This document shows, piece by piece, positions 40,361 to 47,887 of a DNA stretch of 64,000 nucleotides (positions are counted from its first letter, which is position 1; each line of letters starts with the position of its first letter). This stretch comes from Caprella mutica (taxonomy: Eukaryota; Arthropoda; Malacostraca; Amphipoda; Caprellidae), in NCBI GenBank assembly GCA_947561585.1, contig CANNZV010000253.1, forward strand, positions 248,001-312,000, written 5' to 3'. The notes beneath the pieces are model-generated. The model saw only the letters and a program-made list of their open reading frames with translations, was not told the origin of the DNA and did no database searches. A program made the position numbers and the translations under genes.

Positions 40361-42551
40361 TTTGCCGTATATAGATCCCTTTCCGTAGATAGATCCTTTG
40401 CTGTAGATGGATCCTTTGCTGTGGATATATCCTTCGCTGCAGATAGAACCTTTTCTGTAAAATGATCCTTTTCTGTAGATAGATCCTTTAGATCATTTTC
40501 TGTAGATAGATCCATTACTGTAGATAAAACCTTTACTGTAGAAAGATCCCATACTGTAAATAGATCCTTTGTTGTAGGTAGATCCTTTGCTGTAAATAGA
40601 TCCCTTGCTGTGGATAAATCCTTTTGCTGGAGATAGAACATTGGCTATAGATAGATCTTTTACTGTAGAAAGATCACTTAATGTAGATAGATCCTTTGCT
40701 GTAGATAGATCCTATGCTGTAGAAAGATCCTTTGCTGTAAATAGATCCTTTGCTATAGATTGATTCTTTGCTGTAGATAGATCCCATATTGTAGATGGAT
40801 ATTTTGCTAAAGATAGATCCTTCACTGTAGATAGATCCTTTGCTGTAGATAGATCCCTTGCTGTAGATTGATCATCTAATGTAGATTATCCTTTACTGTA
40901 GATAGATCCTTTGCTGTAGATATATCCTTTCCTGTAGATAGATCCTTCGCTGTAGATAAATTTTTTGTTGTAGATAGATCCCTTGCTGTAGATAAATCCT
41001 TTACTGAAGATAGATTCTTTGCTGTTGATAGATCCTTTGCTGTAGATAGATCCATTGTTGTAGATAGATCCTTTGCAGTAGATAGATCCTTTGCTGAAGA
41101 TAGATCCTTTGCTGTAGATAGATTCTTTTTTGTAGATAGATCCTTTGTTGTAGACAGATCTTTTGCAGTAGAAAGATCCTTTACTGTAGATAGATCCTTT
41201 GCTGTATATGGATCATTTGCTTTAGATGGATACTTTGCTGTAGATAAATCTTTTGTTGTAGATAGATCCTTTGCTGTAGATAAATCCTCTGCTGTAGAGA
41301 GATCTTTTGCTGTAGATAGATCCTTTGCTGTTGATAGATCCTTAACTGTAGATAGATCCTTCTCTGTTGATAGATCCTTTTCTGTATATAGATCCTTTAC
41401 TGTAGATAAAACCTTTGCTGAAGATAGATCCCAAACTGTAAATAGATCCTTTGCTGTAGGTAGATCCTTTGCTGTAGATAGATCCTTTGCTGTATATAGA
41501 TCGTTTGCTGTAGATAGATCCTTTGCTGTAGATAGATCCTTTGCTGTAGATAAATCCTTTTCAGTAGATGTATCCTATGCAGTAGATAGATCTTTTACTG
41601 AACATAGATCCTTTGCTGTGGATAGATTATTTGCTGTAGATAGATTCTGTGCTGTAGAAGGATCCCTTGCTGTAGATGGACCCCATGCTGTAGATGGATC
41701 CCTTGCTATAGATATATCATTTACTGTTGATAGATCCTTTGCTGTAGATTGATCCTTTGCTGTATATTGATCCTTTGCTGTAGATAGATCCTTTGCTGAA
41801 GATAGATTCTTTGTTGAAGATAGATTCTTTGCTGAAGATTGATTCTTTTTTGTAGATAGATCCTTTGCTGTAGACATATCCTTTGCATTAGATAGATCCT
41901 TTACTGTAGATAGATCCTTTGTTGTAGATGGATCATTTTCTGTTGATAGATCCTTTGCTGTAGATAAATCGTTTGTTGTAGATAGATCCTTTGTTGTAGA
42001 TAGAGCCTTTACAGTTGATAGACTGTAGATAAATCCTTTTGCTGTAGATAGAACATTGGCTATAGATAGATCCTTTACTGTAGAAAGATCACTTATTGTA
42101 GATAGATCCTTTGCTGTAGATAGATCCTATGCTGTAGAAAGATCCTTTGCTGTAGTTAGATCCTTTGCTGTAGATTGATCATCTAATGTAGATAGATCCT
42201 TTACTGTAGATAGATCTTTTGCTGTAGATATATCCTTTCCTGTAGATAGATCCTTTGCTGTAGATAAATTTTTTGTTGTAGGTAGATCCCTTGCTGTAGA
42301 TAGATCCTTTACTGAAGATAGATTCTTTGCTGTTGATAGATCTTTTGCTGTAGATAGATCCTTTGCTGTAGATAGATCCTTTGCAGTATATAGATCTATT
42401 ACTCTAGATAGATCCTTTGCTGTGGATAGATTCTTTGCTGTAGATAGATCCTTTGCTGTAGATAAATTGTTTGTTGTAGATAGATCCTTTGCTGTAGATA
42501 GATCCTTCACTGAAGATAGATCATTTGCTGTAGATAGATCCTCTGCTGTAG

Positions 42552-42788
42552 AGGTGGTTTTGTGAGGAGGTAGAGTTCTTGGGACATGTGGTTAATCGTG
42601 AAGGCTTGAAGAAACCACGAAATTATGTGGAATCTGTGATAAACTTCCCCCAGCCAAAAACCAAGACTCAACTGAGGGAGTTCCTGGGTCTTGTGAACTT
42701 CCAGCGCAAGTTTATTCCCAACTGTTCCCTGGTGATGCATCCGCTTAGTCAGGCCACTGGTGGGAAGGACAAAAAGAGGACTCAAATT
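42552..42788 (+). other. Reverse transcriptase C-terminal remnant
   Basis: The segment carries the Ty3/gypsy RT hallmarks VEFLGHVV, then FPQPKTKTQLREFLGLVNF and FIPNCSLVMHPL, which follow the palm in family members. The YxDD active-site box and everything upstream are missing, so no polymerase activity is expected. Confidence 0.95.
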
Positions 42789-45700
42789 AAGTGGACACCG
42801 GAGATGGACGATGCATTCAGGAAATTGAAGATTGCTATGGCTGAAGAGGTGACTCTGGCCTTTCCCGACTATAGTGAGGCAGCTGAACCATTGTCCATAT
42901 TCACTGATGCATCTGGCAACGGGATTGGTGCCTGCTTGACTCAGGTTCAGGATGGCGAGCTGAAGATGATTGCATATGCTTCGATGTCTTTTAACTGTGC
43001 TGAACTGAATTATAGTACCATTGAGAAGGAGCTAGCTGCTATACGTTGGGCGGTGAAAACATTCAGACCATTTGTTTTTGGCGTAGAGTTCTTCATCAAT
43101 ACCGACCACCGTCCTTTATTATATATGTACAGCCTCCAGATTGTGAATATGCGACTAGCACGGACACTCAGAGAACTGAGCGAGTACAATTTCGTGATTC
43201 GTTACACACCTGGTCGAGAGAACTTGGCCGCGGACGCTCTATCCCGCATGCAGCATGGGAATGAGGAAACCATTGAAAATCCACATGAGGAAGCACTACC
43301 AGCAGGCTTGCTGTCTGCTAAAGAAGTACCAGGAGGAGGAAATTCGCTAATTGAGAGTATGTATACTGCTGGCAGCTTCTTAGAAGGTCTTCCATTATCA
43401 TCTGGTGAGCTCAGATCTGTTGTGGTGAATGAACTAATTCGTGACCCTGATGGATATAGATTCCCAAATTCTAAGTCTAGAAGCCGTGAGCTTAAATTGA
43501 TGGGATATCCTGGCCAGTTGTTGTGTCATGAGGCAATGAATGCTTTCGCTCATCTGTTTGGGTGTGTGGTCTTTGTACATGTTGGTAAGGAGATCCCTAT
43601 TATCTTTACATCTCCCTTTTCAGAGAATGCCCCTGACTGTCCAAGAGTACATTTACATTGCCTAGCGGGACTTCATTATAACCCCTTGATTGAGACTGCA
43701 GCATATCATCCACCGGCAGTTCCGCATTTTCGGCCCTTTGTCCTCAAGGATGCCGGTATCACTTATGAGGATGTCCCACAGGGGTGTTCTGACGATGAAG
43801 GAGCTGGTAACTCATCGTCATCCACAACAGAATTGAGTCAGAAATGTGAGGTGCATTGTCACACTCACAATACAACCTTGTTTACAACATTTGATGGGGT
43901 TACTACTTGTATTCTGGTTGATACTGGTGCTCAGGTAAGCTGTGTAGCAGAGTCTGTTTTCAGACGAAACGAGTCCCCTCTAATTAACACCGAAAACCTA
44001 AAAATAGAGGGAATAGGCTGTAATACTAATCCTGTAATCGGAGCAGCTGAGTTCACTTTTAAATTTGGTAATAAGAAAATTAGTCATGAGTTTATAGTTG
44101 TAGATGATTCCCACATGAAATTTTGTTTTATGATAGGAATCGATTTTATGACCCTTCATGGTATAAAGTTAGACATGATAAACAATAGGATGGTTGTTAA
44201 TGACCATAATGTTCAGTTTCCCCGTATTGAAAATCCTGTAGTCAATTCAGGAAGGGATGACAGTGATGATACTGGGCATGAGTTGGAGTACGTTGGTGCC
44301 TGTAATGTATCTATGTCTGATAATATTTCGCTTTGTATAGATGTCGATGAATGTTTGCTGATCCAGAAAACTACTCAACTGGCTCAGTTGAAACGGAAAA
44401 TAGTGTCCGTTGACCAAGAGCCGTGGCCAATTACCATCCGTAAATATTACCGTTACAGGAGAAAGCTGGTGATGCAGGATGAGTTGTTGCTATTTAAGAC
44501 TGATGACGGTATGATCCCAGTAGTGCCTTTTCAGTTTCTTGTTGAAGTGGCTTTGAGTATTCATTATCAACAAGGTCACCCTGGTAGGCAGAAATTGTTA
44601 TCGTCGGTTCTGCAAAACTTGTGGCATCCCAGTGTTAACTCTGTTGTTTCAGATATTTGTCGGACATGCGATCGGTGCCAGAGGGTGAAAATTTCTGCTC
44701 AGGCGCACCCACCTATAGTCAAGATTACTACAGAAATCCCCTTCGAGCTCGTCGCCGTTGACCTCACCACCTTGCCGAAGACGAGTAAGGGGAACATTTG
44801 CTGCTTGGTTGCTGTAGATCATAATTCAAAATGGTTGAGTGTTGTGCCGCTTCGAAGGAAGACTGCTGCAGTGGTGACCGCAGCGATGAAAAACCATGTA
44901 CTTCCAACATTAGGGAAAATCCCTGATAGGATATTAAGTGATAACGGACCTGAATTCAGGAGTAGGGAATTCAATGAATTGCTTCATGAATGGAGCATCA
45001 AACACACGTACACTTCTGCCTACAAACCTAGTAGCAACGGTTTAGTTGAGAGAACAAATCGCACCATTGCTGAGCTTCTCAAAAACGTTGGTGCTGAGGT
45101 AAATAAGTGGGATGATCATATTCCAGATGTAGTAATGATGTATAATCACTCGTATCATAACGAGTTGAAAGAGTCTCCTGCTTCTTACTTGCTAACAAAA
45201 TCTCATCAATTGCGAGTGACTCTCCCTCTTTCTCAACGAGTGACAGAAACGTGGAAAGAGGGGAATCCGTCTTTCAAGTCGTTCAAACCTGGTCAGCTAG
45301 TACTGAGGAAATTATTTCGTAAAGGTCTAAATGTTAACGACAAATTAAGAGATTGTTATGATGGTCCATACGAAATTAAGGTCCAGCATAGAAATAAAGT
45401 GACTTATGTCATTTCGGAGTTGCTTTCTGGAATCGGATACAATGTACATCATACGCAATTGAGGAGATATTATAAACCACCTAATTACATTGTTAATCAT
45501 TCTTTTTTTCGCAGTATGGACTTGGAGGTGGGGAGCCACACTGAAAGCGAGAGTGAAGTGTTGGATGCTGAAGCGGGAACCATGACCTTCTTGCCTAGAA
45601 GAAGATTACTTAGTGATTCTTCCGTAACGTCGGTTCCCTCTCTTCAACAATCATGTGTGACCGGAAGTATGTCGTCTGAGAACTTGAGTTTATTGCATGA

Positions 45701-46367
45701 CTGTCAGTTTTCCATGAAGGATGATGATTGTGTTAAAATAACCGACTATTACGAGACGATACTTAGTGCTGAGGAGTATGATCAGACCTTGTGTGGATCG
45801 TCCGCGAGTGGATTAGAGTCGCAAATGATTGAAAATGATCCAGAATTTTGGTCGGTTTGTACTTTCAGTAGTGGTAGCGTGAATGGTGAAGATGAGACAG
45901 AGTCGTTAGATCTATCTGCGTTATCTGATTGTTGCTCTGTCCCCTCTATTGATAAAATGGTTTGTGCAGCTTCAAAAGCTATAAGAGTGACCGCCAGTCT
46001 GGGTAGTCTTCATGATGTCTTGGCGCTCTCTTCTGTGGAGGGACAGCAGACATTCTGGCTGTCTCGTGACATGGCTGCTCTCGATTTGGCCATGGTTGGT
46101 CCTTTGTCAAATCTAATATTGACTGCAACTCTAATGGGTCAGAAGAGAGATAGGATCTTCAAGCGGACCATGGTTACAGTTTCTGGAGCAACCCCTTTGC
46201 CAGAGGAGAGAAGTGGTGAGTCACCAGCTCGTAGAAGTTTGCGTTCGAGGGGCCCTGTTTCTGAATTACCTCGTGTCCAGCCCCGTACTCTCGAATACAA
46301 GCCACGTAAGTCTAGAAGACAGACTGAAATCAGTGGGGCAGGCTGTGCACCAGGTGGGGAGGAATGA
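42552..46367 (+). CDS. pol: Retroelement pol polyprotein, 5'-partial: RT end, RNase H, OTU-like, aspartic protease, integrase, tail
   Basis: An uninterrupted frame of about 1,271 codons ends with TGA at 46365-46367. It has no true start here: the in-frame TAG at 42549-42551 comes from the satellite junction, and the first residues (WFCEEVEFLGHVV) already match the end of the RT palm. Residues are numbered below from the TTG at 42579. Domains in order: RT thumb/connection 1-70; RNase H 103-225 (D110, E149, D176, D219); OTU-like 250-372; retropepsin-like 435-545 (DTGA at 448-451); integrase 655-970 (HHCC finger, D728, D788, E824, GPY at 929-931); tail 971-1262. The product would be cleaved into enzymes that copy and insert the element. 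Without the RT catalytic core this copy cannot be autonomous. The absence of frameshifts suggests recent arrival. The protease lying after RNase H is unusual for Ty3/gypsy. It is a pseudogene in the sense of being truncated, but not decayed. Confidence 0.95.
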   Translation, partial: RWFCEEVEFLGHVVNREGLKKPRNYVESVINFPQPKTKTQLREFLGLVNFQRKFIPNCSLVMHPLSQATGGKDKKRTQIKWTPEMDDAFRKLKIAMAEEVTLAFPDYSEAAEPLSIFTDASGNGIGACLTQVQDGELKMIAYASMSFNCAELNYSTIEKELAAIRWAVKTFRPFVFGVEFFINTDHRPLLYMYSLQIVNMRLARTLRELSEYNFVIRYTPGRENLAADALSRMQHGNEETIENPHEEALPAGLLSAKEVPGGGNSLIESMYTAGSFLEGLPLSSGELRSVVVNELIRDPDGYRFPNSKSRSRELKLMGYPGQLLCHEAMNAFAHLFGCVVFVHVGKEIPIIFTSPFSENAPDCPRVHLHCLAGLHYNPLIETAAYHPPAVPHFRPFVLKDAGITYEDVPQGCSDDEGAGNSSSSTTELSQKCEVHCHTHNTTLFTTFDGVTTCILVDTGAQVSCVAESVFRRNESPLINTENLKIEGIGCNTNPVIGAAEFTFKFGNKKISHEFIVVDDSHMKFCFMIGIDFMTLHGIKLDMINNRMVVNDHNVQFPRIENPVVNSGRDDSDDTGHELEYVGACNVSMSDNISLCIDVDECLLIQKTTQLAQLKRKIVSVDQEPWPITIRKYYRYRRKLVMQDELLLFKTDDGMIPVVPFQFLVEVALSIHYQQGHPGRQKLLSSVLQNLWHPSVNSVVSDICRTCDRCQRVKISAQAHPPIVKITTEIPFELVAVDLTTLPKTSKGNICCLVAVDHNSKWLSVVPLRRKTAAVVTAAMKNHVLPTLGKIPDRILSDNGPEFRSREFNELLHEWSIKHTYTSAYKPSSNGLVERTNRTIAELLKNVGAEVNKWDDHIPDVVMMYNHSYHNELKESPASYLLTKSHQLRVTLPLSQRVTETWKEGNPSFKSFKPGQLVLRKLFRKGLNVNDKLRDCYDGPYEIKVQHRNKVTYVISELLSGIGYNVHHTQLRRYYKPPNYIVNHSFFRSMDLEVGSHTESESEVLDAEAGTMTFLPRRRLLSDSSVTSVPSLQQSCVTGSMSSENLSLLHDCQFSMKDDDCVKITDYYETILSAEEYDQTLCGSSASGLESQMIENDPEFWSVCTFSSGSVNGEDETESLDLSALSDCCSVPSIDKMVCAASKAIRVTASLGSLHDVLALSSVEGQQTFWLSRDMAALDLAMVGPLSNLILTATLMGQKRDRIFKRTMVTVSGATPLPEERSGESPARRSLRSRGPVSELPRVQPRTLEYKPRKSRRQTEISGAGCAPGGEE
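42885..43253 (+). other. RNase H domain
   Basis: All four acidic positions are seen: D110 in FTDASGNGIGA, E149 in YSTIEKELAAI, D176 in INTDHRPL and D219 in ENLAADALSR. The spacing is that of Ty3/gypsy RNase H, which removes the RNA strand of the RNA-DNA hybrid during reverse transcription. It looks intact. Confidence 0.96.
43326..43694 (+). other. OTU-like cysteine-protease fold with Ser at the catalytic Cys position
   Basis: Residues 250-372 resemble an ovarian-tumour (OTU) domain. GGGNSLIES (252-260) fits the DGNCLFRA-type nucleophile motif, GELRSVVVNELI (276-287) fits the conserved ELR helix, and LHYNPL (365-370) fits the C-terminal catalytic His motif H-Y-N. The distance from residue 256 to H366 is 110, usual for OTU cores. 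The nucleophile position is Ser (TCG at 43344-43346), and the preceding Asp is Gly, so it may be inactive as a thiol protease or serve as a binding module. OTU proteins usually remove ubiquitin or act as viral-type polyprotein proteases. Assignment is by motif eye-reading only. Confidence 0.68.
43881..44213 (+). other. Retropepsin-like aspartic protease domain
   Basis: The segment contains ILVDTGAQVSCV with the active-site triad D448-T449-G450, a flap-like region around 475-500, and the second hallmark FMIGIDFM (518-524), equivalent to the ILGxD motif. Length, about 105 residues, suits a retropepsin monomer that works as a dimer. In most Ty3/gypsy elements this domain precedes RT; here it lies between RNase H and integrase, preceded by a Ser/Thr/Asp-rich linker (403-420). 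Confidence 0.85.
44541..45488 (+). other. Integrase: zinc finger, DDE core and GPY domain
   Basis: The HHCC finger is H662, H667, C697 and C700 (CDRCQR). The catalytic triad is D728 (AVDLTTLP), D788 (SDNGPEF) and E824 (NGLVERTNR), with exactly 35 residues between the second Asp and the Glu. A C-terminal GPY/F module is seen as DGPYEI (928-933) with HHTQLRRYY near 957-965. No chromodomain follows. All catalytic residues are present, so this copy could encode a folded integrase. Confidence 0.97.
45489..46364 (+). other. Unassigned 292-residue pol tail
   Basis: The frame continues for residues 971-1262 after the GPY domain. It is rich in Ser, Asp and Glu (ESESEVLDAEAG near 990), has a mid part with alternating hydrophobic and acidic segments, and ends in an Arg/Lys-rich stretch (RRSLRSRGP near 1219, PRKSRRQ near 1242). 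I recognise no domain. There is no clear signal peptide or membrane segment, so an env-like role is not supported. The basic end could bind nucleic acid; that is inference. Confidence 0.6.
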
Positions 46368-46369
46368 AG
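46352..46369 (+). other. Candidate polypurine tract
   Basis: AGGTGGGGAGGAATGAAG overlaps the pol stop and is the most purine-rich stretch between pol and the right junction. It could prime plus-strand synthesis, with an LTR beginning at the TGG that follows. Weak: it contains two T residues, and no second LTR exists to fix the boundary. Confidence 0.3.
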
Positions 46370-46382
46370 TGGTTATTTCTTT

Positions 46383-46388
46383 AATAAA
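46383..46388 (+). terminator. AATAAA poly(A) signal just after pol
   Basis: AATAAA lies 16 bp past the stop codon, followed by a T/G-rich stretch (TTCTCTTTATTTATTTTTATGTGTGG). It could end a pol transcript early, or be a chance match in AT-rich DNA. Confidence 0.4.
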
Positions 46389-47116
46389 GGTTCTCTTTAT
46401 TTATTTTTATGTGTGGTGCACACTAATCCCTGATTTCCAATATTTTAATTATTACCTTTTAGAAGATCGTTCACCTGCTAAGGGCTGTCGAAATCTAGCG
46501 GAGATTCGCACCTAATTCTTCAGTTTATGGTCAGCTCTCATTCATGTTGTGTGTTTAAATTAGGTGTTAGATAGATCGAGATTACCAGGGCCACGTTTTT
46601 GTGACAGGGAGTCTCGATGATGGTGAATTGTATTTAGTTAGTATTTTTCATTTAGTTTACGGTGTCCTTTATGTTTAATTGCTCTAATGGTGAAGTAATC
46701 TAATTTTTCATTTAGTTTTTGAGAGTAGGTAAAAAGATTGGTAAGCTCTAGTTTGTTTATCAAACTTGTGGGCCGTGATTAGCTATAACTTTGAAGTGTA
46801 ACTCTACTAGTTCATGATTGATGATAAGTTTTGGTCGGGATTGTCACTTATTTTTGCTGCATTCGCACTTGCTATGTTTCTCTCTGCTAGAGTGTATATA
46901 GATTGCTTTTGTCTATGTTTCTCGTCGTCTTCCCCTCTTGAAGTCTCTTGTACCTTTGTTCTGTATGACCTATCCTGTTGGGTACTAGGTTTTAATATTT
47001 TTTTATCTTCCATCTTTTAATGTTTAGTTTCAAAGGTTCCAGAATTCACAATAAGTATTTAAAATTCCCATTTATTTTCGGTTAATGCGGATGGTTTATC
47101 CTATATAGCCCTGAAA

Positions 47117-47126
47117 TATAAAAAGG
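47117..47126 (+). promoter_or_regulatory. TATA box of the probable LTR promoter
   Basis: TATAAAAAGG is a strong TATA match, with a second TATATAG at 47103. Expected transcript start is about 25-30 bp downstream, near 47145-47155. In a full element this would drive genomic RNA from the 5' LTR; in this solo copy it would read outward into the right satellite array. Confidence 0.6.
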
Positions 47127-47179
47127 CTTCGTTCCACGCAGCCAATTAACAGCTATTCGTAGAGCATTAACTGGTCATT

Positions 47180-47338
47180 GTAAGTATTTTTAGCAATTTT
47201 TAATCTGTGCCATTTTCATTGTTAGCTAGTGGATACATGGGGTCTATTATATGGGAAATGGTAAAATGTGGTAATTGCTACTTTAAATATTCTGTACCGT
47301 AATTAGCTGCTTACACCCTGATTTTTATCTTCCCTCAG
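47180..47338 (+). other. Possible 159-bp intron in the LTR leader
   Basis: A strong donor (CATT followed by GTAAGT at 47180) sits just downstream of the predicted transcript start, and a pyrimidine-rich acceptor (TTTTTATCTTCCCTCAG, AG at 47337-47338) follows 159 bp later. Both match animal consensus well. Whether they are used is unknown. Confidence 0.4.
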
Positions 47339-47881
47339 GTGAAGCAGTGGGGCTGTTATCTTGTCTGATCTTCAATCGTAAATAGTGTCTAAAGTCTGAA
47401 GTCTATTCGTAAACCGAGATAGTCCCGTATTTCTTGTCATACGTTTGCTCCATCATTCATTGTTCCCCTTAGTGTCAAAGGATAGTGCTTGATAGCTCTC
47501 CAATCGGAACTCGTGGTCACAACAGTAACCCAGCACTCACCCTAGAGTTCATCTTCACGAGTGACTGGCATACGAGGTATCGCATGTGTTCCATGCATTT
47601 CACCGGACCATAACGTACGCCAGGATTTACCAGTGTGTATGTATACGGTTGTGACACGGATGGAAACCGCCTAATCACTGAGCAACCCTAACGGTATACC
47701 CCTGCCTCATGCTATCTTCAAATATTTGGTGCTTAATTATGTGAAAGGACTGGCTCTGTCCTATACCTAATTTGTATCCTTGGTATCCCATGCTAAACGT
47801 CCAACGAAAGTATCCCCTACCATGAACTAGCCGTGACTATTATTATAGTCCTATTGATTTTTAACGGTTATCTTGTGTTTA

Positions 47882-47887
47882 AATAAA
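47882..47887 (+). terminator. AATAAA poly(A) signal in the LTR
   Basis: AATAAA about 735 bp after the predicted transcript start, followed by the GT-rich GTATTTGTATAGTGTCTG at about 47911. It would set the R/U5 boundary near 47905-47910. A further AATAAA at 48033 is an alternative. Confidence 0.5.

Larger units (their letters stand above)
1..42550 (+). repeat. 18-bp satellite array, left block
   Basis: Tandem head-to-tail copies of an 18-bp unit, consensus TAGATAGATCCTTTGCTG, fill this block without any unique-sequence gap, about 2,360 unit-equivalents. Units differ by point changes (for example TTTGCTG to TTTACTG, TAGATAG to TAAATAG or TAGAAAG, ATCC to ATTC) and by rare 1-8 bp indels. The order of variants repeats at kilobase scale, giving higher-order repeats listed separately. 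All units point the same way; I saw no inverted block. The consensus has no stop in the three minus-strand frames, so long open frames occur throughout. Changes hit all codon positions and the frames break at shared indels, which argues against coding. Satellite identity is seen directly; a heterochromatic or centromeric location is inference. Confidence 0.98.
30401..42550 (+). repeat. Nested higher-order repeats of 1,008, 1,842, 3,239 and 4,247 bp
   Basis: Identical landmark blocks lie at 34552 and 36394 (1,842 bp apart), at 37328 and 38336 (1,008 bp, 56 units), at 38336 and 41575 and at 38888 and 42127 (3,239 bp), and at 36394 and 40641 (4,247 bp, the sum of 3,239 and 1,008). Copies are very similar to each other, more so than in the first 30 kb. 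The last copy is cut at 42550 by the retroelement, at the point matching 39311 in the preceding copy. Confidence 0.88.

Noticed and set aside
1..42550. Possible CRISPR array because of regular short repeats
   Set aside because: Units are contiguous 18-mers with no unique spacers, no leader and no cas genes; the host is eukaryotic.
42551..42580. Target-site duplication around the retroelement
   Set aside because: The 5' end is missing, so any short match between the flanks (such as CTGTAGA) is explained by the satellite itself.
42507..42785. 92-codon minus-strand frame over the left junction
   Set aside because: Antisense shadow of the RT remnant plus satellite; nothing recognisable.
45489..46364. 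Env-like gene in the pol tail
   Set aside because: No signal peptide, no clear transmembrane segment and no fusion-peptide or furin-type site seen; the tail is in frame with integrase and acidic/Ser-rich.
46213..46515. 100-codon frame overlapping the pol end
   Set aside because: It lies mostly in another frame of pol and shows no domain of its own.
46814..47020. 68-codon hydrophobic frame downstream of pol
   Set aside because: It lies in the probable U3 region ahead of the TATA box, has no conserved motif, and an antisense frame of the same length overlaps it; likely chance in AT-rich DNA.
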